Part shown: piece by piece, positions 1-8,279 of the stretch
Layout of the letters: each line of letters starts with the position of its first letter
Numbering within the stretch: the stretch's first letter is position 1
From: Methanoplanus endosymbiosus
GTDB taxonomy: Archaea > Halobacteriota > Methanomicrobia > Methanomicrobiales > Methanomicrobiaceae
NCBI RefSeq assembly: GCF_024662215.1
Contig: NZ_CP096115.1
Coordinates: forward strand, 2,554,935-2,618,934
Length of the DNA: 64,000 nucleotides
Reading direction: 5' to 3'
Made by a program: the position numbers and the translations under genes
Notes under the pieces: generated by a model
What the model saw: the letters and a program-made list of their open reading frames with translations, nothing else
Told to the model about the DNA's origin: nothing
Databases searched by the model: none

Positions 1-436
1 GGATAATCAGTGCTGCTGTGGCACAGAGGTCAGGGACAATCTGGAAAATTCCGATGTAACCCGGAAATCCTCCAAAGAGAGTTATTATTGCCGGGTTTGA
101 GGTTATGGCATACATGCCAAGAGCAAAGATAACAGCCATAAGTCCCAGGGTAAAGGAACTTTTTACCTTCCTGTATATTCCGGCGTAGATCATGAAAAGC
201 GGGAATGTCAGTCCGAGATTCAGGGCTGAAACAAAGGTCTTCAGGTAGATATACATCCCATCTCCCTTCTTATTCATCTCCTCACCTGGATGGTTTTCAC
301 CCGGAATTATGGGCATATTACTGTCCATGTTTTCAGGATTTGCAATCCCGGAAATAATGGGCATGCCAGCACTTCCGGCCAGGATTATGACCTCTGAAAT
401 GAGGATGATTAAAATAATTATGCTGTTATTTTTCAT
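1..436 (-). CDS. Small integral membrane protein, 3' end outside window
   Basis: This open frame starts with ATG at 436 and runs off the left edge, so the last few residues are missing. It reads as a hydrophobic N-terminal segment, a polar stretch of about 45 residues, then three closely spaced hydrophobic segments containing 'YAGIYRKVKSSFTLGLMAV' and 'GGFPGYIGIFQIVPDLCA'. It is a clear paralogue of the complete protein encoded at 1989-2429, which it matches almost to the end, so only about five residues are lost. The function is unknown. Haloarchaeal DUF7521 proteins have a similar size and also sit beside winged-helix regulators, but I cannot confirm membership of that family. The protein should lie in the cytoplasmic membrane. 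Confidence 0.75.
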   Translation of the reverse strand, partial: MKNNSIIILIILISEVIILAGSAGMPIISGIANPENMDSNMPIIPGENHPGEEMNKKGDGMYIYLKTFVSALNLGLTFPLFMIYAGIYRKVKSSFTLGLMAVIFALGMYAITSNPAIITLFGGFPGYIGIFQIVPDLCATAALII

Positions 437-486
437 CCTTTCATCCTTCTGCAACTAACTGTACCACTATTTTCCGGGCTGATCTT

Positions 487-1857
487 TCATCTGACAAGGC
501 GGACGTAGTTGTCAATTCTTATCGCATCGCCCTGTGGGCCGTGGCCCTCCGGATATTCTGATGCGTCGCCCGTCTTTGGATCACTCCTCTGAGCTCCTGC
601 ACCATGCACATCCTGCCACTTACCGTCCAGATATCCCATTGCTCTGCCGAATGAGACATATGACGCATATCCACCTTTTCCATTCGATGTTTCATGGGTT
701 GTTGAGGACCAGAAGTACGGGTAGTCCGTCTCTCCTGCCTCGTTTGTAATCTCTGTGCATTCAAATACCGGGTCGATTGCAGCAGAGTCTGTTGTGTCGG
801 GTGAGCGTGAGTAGTCCACTATGCTCTGGAGCTCTTTTATATCCGGAAGCCTCCAGTCGCTGTATCCGAGATAGTTCTCAGCGTTTTTGGTCTGGACCCA
901 TGCAAGTGCCTCTTCCCAGTTCATGCCTGTGCCACTGTCTGACTGTGACCATGTAAGGCCGGTTGCACTGTCGGTTATGGTGCCGTTGCTATTGTCCGAG
1001 AAGTTATTAATTCCGTAATCGGGGTTGCCCCTTACACAGGTTACAAAGAATGTCTTTGCATTTCTGCCTGATGACACACAGGATGGTCCCGGCATAGTAA
1101 GGCCATAACCCTTTATTCTGCCATCAGCGAAATTGACCCCGAAGAGAAGGCTGTCTTCATATACATACAGTGTATCTGATGCGTACTGGGAGTCAATGAT
1201 ACGCTCACCTGCATCTGTATCTCCGTATGTGAAACTGAAGTAATCTGTATCAATAAATGGTGTCAGTTCTGAGGTGTCCGTTCCTTCAACTCCGCTGGGG
1301 TCAGTTCCGCTGAAGTCTATCAGTGAGTACTGCTCTTTGATTGTCGGAAGTCGCCAGTCGCTGTATCCTCCATAGCTTACCTGATTCAGTTCATCAGGAT
1401 AGGTTTTTGCTTCTTCAAGTGTGAGCTTGTCGTCCGCTGTTATGGAGCCGTCAACATTGTTGTCAGGAGATCTCTGCCATGTCAGTCCTGTATTTAAGTC
1501 ATAGACTGTAAGGCCGTCACTGCTGGTCTCGTAAGCCGGCTGATTGCCTGGATACTGAGAATCCTGGCCGTAGAATGCCTCTCCTTCAGCCGGACAGGTG
1601 ATCTCTTCAATGTTATTGAAGCATTTTGTCTGCCCTGTATCAGCTACAGTGTATGTGGTACTGCCTGTTGCAGCAGTGGTTTTTGTAACTGTGCTCTCAG
1701 AAGCAGAGTCTGATGTTTTTTCATCTCCGGAATCAGCCTCTTCTGCTGATGGTGATTCTGTCTGTCCTGAATCTGTCTGCGATATACATCCGGCAAAGAG
1801 AGCCATTATGGCCATTGCTACTATGATGAGTGCAATAATTCCCTTATGATATTTCAT
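487..1857 (-). CDS. DUF1566-type surface lipoprotein with two repeats
   Basis: A 456-residue protein. The N-terminus has a lysine, a hydrophobic stretch and a lipobox-like 'ALFAGC', so it is probably exported and lipid-anchored through the cysteine near residue 24. A Ser/Thr/Glu-rich linker follows to about residue 70. Two DUF1566-like modules follow, with the signature 'GYSDWRLPTIKE' near residue 160 and 'GYSDWRLPDIKE' near residue 331. DUF1566 domains are known from bacterial and archaeal surface proteins, including Legionella collagen-like protein, and are thought to bind ligands or sugars. The gene lies between two paralogous membrane-protein genes on the same strand, 50 and 131 bases away. 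No enzyme motif is visible, so an adhesive or envelope role is inference. Confidence 0.82.
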   Translation of the reverse strand: MKYHKGIIALIIVAMAIMALFAGCISQTDSGQTESPSAEEADSGDEKTSDSASESTVTKTTAATGSTTYTVADTGQTKCFNNIEEITCPAEGEAFYGQDSQYPGNQPAYETSSDGLTVYDLNTGLTWQRSPDNNVDGSITADDKLTLEEAKTYPDELNQVSYGGYSDWRLPTIKEQYSLIDFSGTDPSGVEGTDTSELTPFIDTDYFSFTYGDTDAGERIIDSQYASDTLYVYEDSLLFGVNFADGRIKGYGLTMPGPSCVSSGRNAKTFFVTCVRGNPDYGINNFSDNSNGTITDSATGLTWSQSDSGTGMNWEEALAWVQTKNAENYLGYSDWRLPDIKELQSIVDYSRSPDTTDSAAIDPVFECTEITNEAGETDYPYFWSSTTHETSNGKGGYASYVSFGRAMGYLDGKWQDVHGAGAQRSDPKTGDASEYPEGHGPQGDAIRIDNYVRLVR

Positions 1858-1988
1858 CTCTCTCTCCCCTCTGCATAGAGTTGTACTTTGGAGTAGTGAT
1901 AAGGAAATGCCGGAATCACTTCCTGATTATACCCAAATTATACCCAAATCTCCGTATGGGGTGATAAAAAAGAACGGCAAAAAAAGGA

Positions 1989-2429
1989 TTATTCAAGGCT
2001 GATTCTGATGAGGATTAAGAGGGCCGCAGTGGCACAGAGGTCCGGGATTATCTGGAATATTCCTACGTAGCCCGGAAATCCGCCAAGGAGGGTTACGATT
2101 ATCGGGTTTGATGTGACAGCATACATGCCAAGTGCGAAGATTACCGCCATCAGTCCAAGCGTGAATGAACTCTTTATTTTTCTGTATATTCCGGCGTAGA
2201 TGATAAAGAGCGGGATTATCAGGCCGAGGTTTATAAATGAGATCAGTGTTTTTATCTGGATATTTTCTTCCTTTATTGGTGGTTCCATGTTTCCGGTGTT
2301 TTGTGGTTGTTCCGGATTATCGTCTGCTTCATGATGGGGCATCTTAACAAATGAAGGAATGGTAAAACCTGCAAACAGAATTGCAATCACTGAGATGGTA
2401 ATTATTAAGATAATACTGTTATTTTTCAT
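1989..2429 (-). CDS. Small integral membrane protein coupled to an HTH regulator
   Basis: A 146-residue protein with a hydrophobic N-terminal segment (about residues 5-28), a charged linker rich in Glu, Asn and Pro (residues 30-55) and three further hydrophobic segments. It is paralogous to the gene at 1-436. The start ATG overlaps the stop of the upstream winged-helix gene by one base (TAATG), so the two are probably translationally coupled. The pairing of an ArsR-like regulator with a small membrane protein is common in archaea, and the membrane protein may sense or transmit a signal to the regulator; that role is inference. No catalytic motif is visible. Confidence 0.8.
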   Translation of the reverse strand: MKNNSIILIITISVIAILFAGFTIPSFVKMPHHEADDNPEQPQNTGNMEPPIKEENIQIKTLISFINLGLIIPLFIIYAGIYRKIKSSFTLGLMAVIFALGMYAVTSNPIIVTLLGGFPGYVGIFQIIPDLCATAALLILIRISLE

Positions 2430-2734
2430 TACTCTGTTTCTCCCTTATTATCATCCGGAATTTCAATCTGTCTCCAGATTTCTATGAATTCATCATATTT
2501 TTTGTTTAATCCTTCTGACAGAAAATACATGGTGCCATATCCCTCTCCTACCTGTGTGATGAGGTTATTTTTTTTCAGGACATCTAAATGGTGGCGGATG
2601 GTCTTATAGTCCAGACTAAGTGTCTGTGTCAGCTGGTTGGCATTGTATGGCCTTTTATGCAGGGCAATGATGATTCTGGCACGGTTTACGCCTCCTTTAG
2701 AACCGGCTATCAGCCACCACAATACCTGTTTCAC
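2429..2734 (-). CDS. ArsR-like winged helix-turn-helix regulator
   Basis: A 101-residue cytoplasmic DNA-binding protein. Residues about 20-75 form a winged helix typical of the ArsR and related archaeal families: a helix containing 'RARIIIALHKRPYNANQL', a recognition helix in 'SLDYKTIRHHLDVLKKNNL' and a wing in 'EGYGTMYFLSEG'. The tail is acidic. It is the first gene of a two-gene unit with the membrane protein downstream. The 250 bases upstream are AT-rich and hold its promoter. It probably represses its own operon and perhaps the nearby lipoprotein gene; targets are not evident from sequence. Confidence 0.85.
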   Translation of the reverse strand: MKQVLWWLIAGSKGGVNRARIIIALHKRPYNANQLTQTLSLDYKTIRHHLDVLKKNNLITQVGEGYGTMYFLSEGLNKKYDEFIEIWRQIEIPDDNKGETE

Positions 2735-2987
2735 TTCAGCACTCCTGAAAAATCCCCGGACAATTTTTTACTGGTTCCTTTTATCCGGTTTTGCTTTATT
2801 TGGTTTTTATTTATTAAATGTTGATTTTTCCGGTTATAACATCTTCTCTATTTTTTGGCAGGACTGATCTGTAAATTTTCCGGCTGAATTTTGTTTTGCT
2901 AAGATTCTGGTCGGTAATAAATAGGTTTTTTGTGCGGTTGTAATTTCTCAGGTGTTCTGTTTCCTGATGGTATAAATGAGTAGTAAT

Positions 2988-3476
2988 TTATATTTTCAGG
3001 CTGACTTTCTGAATTTTCATCAGGTCAAATATTGTTATGTACTCGACATTAAATGTCTCACATATATTCGGTATTTTTACTTTTTTTGTTCCCGGCCCTG
3101 CTTTTGTTTCATGGGTTACAACAGCATAATCGCCGGTCATTGCAGTAGCAATCAGCCAGGGATCGGCCCTTGAGAGGAAGAAGTTTTTGTTCTCGCGGCT
3201 GAATCTCTTGTTGTTTGTTACGTAATTTGTAACTTCTCTCATTTTATCCTGAATCTCCCGGTCTGCTTCAATAAAGCAGTTTAAAGGAAATTCTGAGATC
3301 CATTCCTTCAATTCATCATCATTTTCAGTGATCTCATTTCTGACTTCGCGTATTGTCAGGAAAGACTGTTCTTCTGTAAATATTTCCAGCCAGTTCCAGA
3401 ATCCCGGAGCAATTTTAAATGAATAGTATCTGTTCTTCGCTTCGATGAATACATTTGAATCCAGCAGATACTTCAT
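2988..3476 (-). CDS. PIN-like DUF4411 protein, predicted toxin
   Basis: A protein of about 162 residues that begins 'MKYLLDSNVFIEAKNRYYSF', which matches the start of the DUF4411 family of PIN-fold proteins. The first acidic residue of the nuclease site is the Asp in 'LLDSN'. Further conserved parts are 'FLTIREVRNEI' and the C-terminal 'ADPWLIATAM', which supplies another active-site Asp. PIN proteins of this kind are predicted Mg-dependent RNases. I chose ATG 3476 over a TTG two codons upstream. The gene begins two bases after the stop of the Xre/ImmA gene, so the two are co-transcribed and probably form a toxin-antitoxin pair. Confidence 0.82.
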   Translation of the reverse strand: MKYLLDSNVFIEAKNRYYSFKIAPGFWNWLEIFTEEQSFLTIREVRNEITENDDELKEWISEFPLNCFIEADREIQDKMREVTNYVTNNKRFSRENKNFFLSRADPWLIATAMTGDYAVVTHETKAGPGTKKVKIPNICETFNVEYITIFDLMKIQKVSLKI

Positions 3477-3478
3477 AT

Positions 3479-4642
3479 TCAATATCCCAGCCTTCCTGAA
3501 AATTCCTTAAGGCTCTCTGCATTTCTTATACCGAGCAGCCTGAAGGCATCACGGTAGAGCATCCGGTTGGAATTTACTTCCGATATTACAGCCAGAGCAA
3601 GGTTTCTTCCGGTTTTAAACCTCCTCAGCAGATGGGGATCAGGGCCGCCACGCTCTTTTCTTCTCTTTTCCTTCATTGCCTCAATGCGGGCTATTTCCTC
3701 TGAGTATAACTTCTGTTTCTCGTCACAGCTTATTAAGTTCAGTTGATAAGCACGGTAGACACATACAAGCCTGCTGACTTTAAGCCTGAGCCGTATATTG
3801 TCCAGATTTTTATCTATGCTCTCTTTTTTATTCCAGATGTTTATGAACTGTTCTTTTGGTGTAAGGAACTCAGCAGCAACCTGGTTACACCATCTCTCCT
3901 GTGGGACTGAATGGTTAATTTCGAGTGTATTGTCCAGAACTCCGCTGACTCCTATTAGCAGGTGCGCTATCTCATGGATCAGGGTGAATGTCCGGGCGGG
4001 TTTTGCATCCCTGCCGTTAATGAAGATAATTGGTGCATATCTGTCTGAGAGTACAAATCCCCGGAATTCTTCTTCGTCCAGAGGGCGGCGGGTATTGTTT
4101 TTGAGTGAACTGTTGACGATTACGGTAATTCCTGCATCCTCAGCATGGTTTAGGAGGTAACCAAATGCCCTTTCCCAGTCACGGCACTTCAGATATTCGT
4201 CCTCATCAATTCTGAGAATTTTCTTAATATTCTTTGCAGTTAGTTCTGGATCTGAATTTATGTCATATTTCCCGATATATTTTAGGGGTTCTGAATCTTC
4301 TGCGATTAGGTAATCACGATACCACTCCTGTTTAAGTCTGGCATCGCTTATGGTCTCAAGAAGTTCGGCGCTTGGTTTTATTATGTCTTCCAGACTGTGT
4401 GTCCTGAAATCTGCTATTGGAAGTTCATCTTCCGGGGGATTGTCTGCAAATAGGAGACCATAGGGGACGAGTGATATCTTTGAGAGGGATCTGGCTTTTG
4501 CTACTGTTATTGCAAGCTCTCCGGATTCCCATTTTTTGACTTTTTCTGTGTTCGTTTTAAGTTTCTCTGCCAGTTCTTCTATGGACAGTCCGGCCCTTTC
4601 TCTTGCCCACTTAATCATCTCACCCTTTATAATAGTCTCCAT
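3479..4642 (-). CDS. Xre HTH plus ImmA/IrrE metalloprotease-like protein, predicted antitoxin
   Basis: A protein of about 387 residues. Residues 1-60 form an Xre-type HTH ('ERAGLSIEELAEKLKTNTEK'). The middle holds a zinc-peptidase-like domain with 'TLIHEIAHLLIG' (HExxH) near residue 221 and a downstream 'NQVAAEFLTP' whose Glu can complete the zinc site. This is the COG2856 architecture. Such fused proteins are predicted antitoxins or regulators cleaved or activated on stress, and they are often next to a PIN or other toxin gene. I chose the ATG at 4642 because GAGGAG lies about 5 bases upstream of it; an ATG at 4666 has no such site. The pair lies next to a restriction-modification system. 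Confidence 0.85.
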   Translation of the reverse strand: METIIKGEMIKWARERAGLSIEELAEKLKTNTEKVKKWESGELAITVAKARSLSKISLVPYGLLFADNPPEDELPIADFRTHSLEDIIKPSAELLETISDARLKQEWYRDYLIAEDSEPLKYIGKYDINSDPELTAKNIKKILRIDEDEYLKCRDWERAFGYLLNHAEDAGITVIVNSSLKNNTRRPLDEEEFRGFVLSDRYAPIIFINGRDAKPARTFTLIHEIAHLLIGVSGVLDNTLEINHSVPQERWCNQVAAEFLTPKEQFINIWNKKESIDKNLDNIRLRLKVSRLVCVYRAYQLNLISCDEKQKLYSEEIARIEAMKEKRRKERGGPDPHLLRRFKTGRNLALAVISEVNSNRMLYRDAFRLLGIRNAESLKEFSGRLGY

Positions 4643-4908
4643 TTCTCTCTCCTCATCTGGTTTCATTGTATTTTCGCTGCAAAGTTCTCAGTTTTTGTTG
4701 TGAATTCAACATTGGATATTAATTTATATTAGTATTTCCTGGAGTTTGATCTTTGGTCCGGGCAGTTTTTAATTCAGCAGTCTGATGAGGCAAAACTTAC
4801 CGGAAAGGAATCTCTGTTGTCAGAATGATCATTGTCCAAAGTTAATGGCGGGAAACGGATCATCATGTGGCATTTGTTTTCTGATCTGGTTGTGCCCTGT
4901 GATGAATA

Positions 4909-4919
4909 ATTATATATTA
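4909..4919 (+). promoter_or_regulatory. Candidate TATA box of the 69-residue gene
   Basis: The AT run 'attatatatta' lies about 25-30 bases before the ATG at 4941, which is the spacing expected for an archaeal TATA box and a leaderless or nearly leaderless transcript. No ribosome-binding site is visible before that ATG, which agrees with leaderless translation. The rest of 4643-4940 contains no gene that I can support. Confidence 0.45.
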
Positions 4920-4940
4920 TAGCATGTTTTTGTAATAATT

Positions 4941-5150
4941 ATGGCAACATATAAGCAAATTATGGGTTGGGTTAAAAAAAATTATGGAATTTCCGTTAAA
5001 ACATGTTGGATTGCGAACATTAAAGAGGATGTAGGTTTGAAATTAAGGAAGGCACCAAATAGAATTGACTCAAATAAAAGGAAATATTCATGCCCCCCGG
5101 AAAAAAGAGACTTGATAATTGAAGCTTTTAGACATTTCAGGATGATTTAA
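4941..5150 (+). CDS. Conserved 69-residue basic protein beside R-M genes
   Basis: A small basic protein that begins 'MATYKQIMGWVKKNYGISVK' and contains 'TCWIANIKEDVGLKLRKAPN' and 'CPPEKRDLIIEAFRHFRMI'. I recall a widespread family of bacterial and archaeal proteins with the same start, the same 'KTCWIA' and 'CPPEK...AFRHF' pattern and similar length; these carry inconsistent database labels and no proven function. Two cysteines are conserved in the pattern. The gene stands alone with its own TATA box, 165 bases before the methyltransferase. Its position beside a toxin-antitoxin pair and an R-M system suggests a defence or mobile-DNA association, which is inference. Confidence 0.8.
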   Translation: MATYKQIMGWVKKNYGISVKTCWIANIKEDVGLKLRKAPNRIDSNKRKYSCPPEKRDLIIEAFRHFRMI

Positions 5151-5314
5151 TGTCTGCAATTGCACTGATGAAAATCAATTAATATATTTTTTAGGTGTTG
5201 CTTTGTCAATTTATTTGGTATGCAATATTGTCTGCGTTTTATGCAGTTGTCGAGAATATTTCTTTTTCTCCCGACACCCAATATCTTTAAAAACAGAGTA
5301 CAATATTAATACAG

Positions 5315-6994
5315 ATGTCCTCTCTGAATTCTCCGGCTGAAAATTTAACAGATTCAGGTTTATCGGTTCCGGATGATAATCAGGATTCTTTCAGTCTGAT
5401 TGATCTGGCTATAGATCTATCTTTAAAGCATTCAGCCGGAATTTCAATAGATGAGAGGAAGAAGATAGGGCAGATCTTCACTCCCAAAGAGACGGCAATG
5501 TTCATGGCAGGATTTGTCAATATTAATCCCGGTAAAAGCAATATTTCCGGTTGTGATAACAACTCTGGTATGGCTGAATTTTCTCTTATGGATCCGGGAT
5601 CCGGAACCGGAAACCTGCTCTCAGCAGTATGCCAGAGAATACTAAATGAAGCTTATTCTCCGATGAATATCAGGGTTGATGCCTTTGAGTGTGACACTTT
5701 GGTTATTCCCTCTTTAAAACAGGTTCTTGATAGCTGCCGGAACTCTCTAGAGGCAGAAGGACACAGGTTTCAGTTTAATATCATTGATGAGGATTTTATA
5801 CTTCATAATGAGCAATATCTTGAAAAAGGCTCTTTGTTCCGGGAAGAAAATCTCTTCTACTACGATGCAGTAATCTCTAATCCACCGTATTACAAGATTA
5901 ATAAACAGTCCTCTCAGGCTGCAATAATGAAGGATTTCTTATCCGGTCAGCCGAATATTTATGGCCTTTTCATGGCTCTTTCAGCCCATATGGTGAAAGA
6001 TTCCGGAGATATTATATTTGTCACGCCCAGAAGTTTCTGCTCAGGGTTGTATTACAGAAAGGTCAGGAACTGGTTCATTAAAAATACCTGCATTCACTGG
6101 ATACATAATTTTGAGTCAAGAAAAAACCGGTTTTTAAATGATTCCATTCTTCAGGAGAATGTAATAGTTCATGCAGTTAAAACAAAGGCTGAAATGTGCC
6201 ATTCCTCCCTTATCAGCAGTTCATATGACAATCTCTTCACTGATGTTCATCAGATAGCAGTGCCTTACAAAGATTTGATCTTTAACAGAGATGATGAAAA
6301 CATTATCCGGATTCCAACTTCAGAAACAGAACTGAAGATAATTGAACTTGTGGATTCATGGAAATACACCCTGAGTGATTTTGGGCTTAGGATGTCAACC
6401 GGCCCTGTGGTTGATTTCAGAACAAAGGAGAATCTGAGGGAAAATTATTCCGAAGGGAAAGATGCCCCTCTTCTCTGGATGCAGAACCTTCAGGGCGAAG
6501 AGATAATCTGGCCTGTTGAAGGATTAAAAAAGCCTCAGGCCATTGAAGTAAATCCAACAACTGATAGTATTCTTCTGCCTGTGAAAAATTATGTCCTGAT
6601 TAAGCGTTTTACTTCTAAAGAACAGAAGAGGCGTCTCTCTGCAACATCTTTACTCAAAGAAGATTTCAGTAATTATGGCATGATCGGTTTTGAAAACCAT
6701 CTGAATTATATTCACCGGCCAAAAGGTTCTCTCTCTGAGGATGAGACATTTGGACTAACTGCCTTCCTGAATACAAAATTAATAGATCTCTATTTCAGGG
6801 CAATGAATGGGAATACACAGGTGAATGCGTCAGAAATTAATATTCTTCCCATACCGGAGATCTCTTTTATAACTGATATAGGATCAAAATTCCGGGAGTT
6901 AAAGGAGATTTCACTCGCAAATCCGGATGAGATAGTTGGAAATATCCTTGGAATAGATAATGATCTGATTAAAAGCCTGAAATACAGGAGTTAA
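5315..6994 (+). CDS. Type II DNA adenine methyltransferase (PstI/BsuBI-like)
   Basis: A 559-residue N6-adenine DNA methyltransferase. The AdoMet site (motif I) is 'LMDPGSGTGNLL' at residues 91-102, and the catalytic motif IV is 'ISNPPYYK' at residues 187-194, as in gamma-class enzymes of the Eco57I type. A target-recognition region should lie in the C-terminal half, ending around 'LNTKLIDLYFRAMNGNTQVN'. The length is slightly above the roughly 500 residues of M.PstI and M.BsuBI. The partner endonuclease starts four bases after its stop, so they form one operon. By family it should protect CTGCAG, but specificity is inferred from the partner's family only. A TATA-like 'tctttaaaaac' lies upstream, and no ribosome site is clear. 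Confidence 0.92.
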   Translation: MSSLNSPAENLTDSGLSVPDDNQDSFSLIDLAIDLSLKHSAGISIDERKKIGQIFTPKETAMFMAGFVNINPGKSNISGCDNNSGMAEFSLMDPGSGTGNLLSAVCQRILNEAYSPMNIRVDAFECDTLVIPSLKQVLDSCRNSLEAEGHRFQFNIIDEDFILHNEQYLEKGSLFREENLFYYDAVISNPPYYKINKQSSQAAIMKDFLSGQPNIYGLFMALSAHMVKDSGDIIFVTPRSFCSGLYYRKVRNWFIKNTCIHWIHNFESRKNRFLNDSILQENVIVHAVKTKAEMCHSSLISSSYDNLFTDVHQIAVPYKDLIFNRDDENIIRIPTSETELKIIELVDSWKYTLSDFGLRMSTGPVVDFRTKENLRENYSEGKDAPLLWMQNLQGEEIIWPVEGLKKPQAIEVNPTTDSILLPVKNYVLIKRFTSKEQKRRLSATSLLKEDFSNYGMIGFENHLNYIHRPKGSLSEDETFGLTAFLNTKLIDLYFRAMNGNTQVNASEINILPIPEISFITDIGSKFRELKEISLANPDEIVGNILGIDNDLIKSLKYRS

Positions 6995-6998
6995 TACA

Positions 6999-7928
6999 AT
7001 GGCAAAGACTGATGAAGCACTTGAGATACTGAATAAACTTGGTATTCCAAAGGCACAGTTAAATGATAGATCTGCACTTACCCTTCTTGCAATTGTTGGT
7101 TTGAAAGAGGGATCAGACTGGGGCAAAGCCGTTCAGAGATCAATAATAATTCATGATATTATGAATTTTATCCGGGAAAATTATCATGTGGATTATGCAG
7201 AAAATTCAAGAGAAACTATCAGAAGGCAGACAATCCATCAGTTTGAACAGGCTGGTCTGCTGATTAAAAATATTGATGATCCAAAAAGACCGACAAACAG
7301 CCCAAAGACAGATTATGCCGCAACCAGAGATCTGCTGAATGTTCTTCATAGTTATGGTACAGATGAATTTGAGACTTCTGTGGATGACTTCATCTTAAAT
7401 AATGGCAGGCTTGTTGATGCCTATAATAAAAGAAGACGAAAACATCAGTTAACTGTAAACACTGAGGGTGTGGAACTGAAGTTTTCTCCCGGAAAACACA
7501 ATCAGCTTCAGGCTGACATCATTCAGAAGTTAAAGCCGGAATTTTTCAGCGATGCAGAACTTCTCTATGTCGGTGACACTTCTGATAAAATGCTTTATCT
7601 GAATGAAGATCTGATCCAGAGACTGAAATTCCCTGTAACTAAACATGACAAACTCCCCGATGTCGTATATTATGAAGAGAAGAGGAATCTGTTATTCTTA
7701 ATTGAGGCTGTCACCTCACACGGGCCGATGACACCCAAGCGGATGACTGAGATTGATGAAGCTTTAAAAGATCTTGACAGTCTGAAGATATACATGACTG
7801 CTTTTCCGGATAAGAAGACATTTAAACAGCATATCTCTGATATTGCCTGGGAGACCGAGGTCTGGATCTCTGACAACCCGGAGCATATGGTTCATTTCAA
7901 CGGCCCTAAGTTCCTGACCGGAATTTAA
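6999..7928 (+). CDS. Type II restriction endonuclease, BsuBI/PstI family
   Basis: A 309-residue protein matching the BsuBI/PstI endonuclease family. An N-terminal helical region with a helix-turn-helix-like 'SRETIRRQTIHQFEQAGL' (residues 70-87) is followed by the catalytic part with 'YVGDTSDKMLYLN' (190-202) and 'KLPDVVYYEEKRNLLFLIEA' (218-237). The Asp of 'LPDVV' and the Glu of 'IEAVTSHGP' fit the PD-(D/E)xK-type metal site of this family. Known members cut CTGCAG. It is encoded directly after its methyltransferase with a 4-base gap. The length is normal and no key residue appears lost, so the system is probably active. Confidence 0.9.
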   Translation: MAKTDEALEILNKLGIPKAQLNDRSALTLLAIVGLKEGSDWGKAVQRSIIIHDIMNFIRENYHVDYAENSRETIRRQTIHQFEQAGLLIKNIDDPKRPTNSPKTDYAATRDLLNVLHSYGTDEFETSVDDFILNNGRLVDAYNKRRRKHQLTVNTEGVELKFSPGKHNQLQADIIQKLKPEFFSDAELLYVGDTSDKMLYLNEDLIQRLKFPVTKHDKLPDVVYYEEKRNLLFLIEAVTSHGPMTPKRMTEIDEALKDLDSLKIYMTAFPDKKTFKQHISDIAWETEVWISDNPEHMVHFNGPKFLTGI

Positions 7929-8069
7929 TATTATTCCTTTATCTGAATATTTATTCTTCATGAAGTACTTATATCCCTCTCCGGCAATGACTGGAAAAGT
8001 GAACAGGTACACAACAAATGCCCACGCAATATATATCCCTGTCGTCAATAATATACCATCTCTTATCAT
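7764..8069 (-). pseudogene. Possible truncated membrane-protein gene running into the R-M operon
   Basis: An open frame whose first 46 or so codons (8069 down to about 7930) encode one convincing transmembrane helix ('GIYIAWAFVVYLFTFPVIAG') and a basic loop. The rest is only the antisense of the endonuclease gene's 3' end. This looks like the 5' remnant of a membrane-protein gene cut off where the R-M operon begins, or a spurious ORF. No homologue is recognised. Bases 8070-8279 hold only the promoter region of the DRG GTPase gene, and I see nothing else there. Confidence 0.3.
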
Positions 8070-8279
8070 CAGGATTCATAACGGCGCACCATCATCCTGA
8101 ATATACCACGTAAACCCAAAAGTTATGTTCCCTGCCGGAAAACTTCACTGTGGTTTAATTATGTTGATCTTGAACCGTATCATCTTTATTTACCTTTTGG
8201 CTCCATCAGATTTCCGTGGAATAACTGCATGCTGCATCCATCCTATTAAGTATTTTCCTGTCCCATTATAACCAGAATT

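Noticed and set aside
519-764. Second minus-strand frame and a plus-strand frame inside the DUF1566 gene
   Set aside because: These are shadow frames of the lipoprotein gene with unlikely amino-acid composition and no homology.
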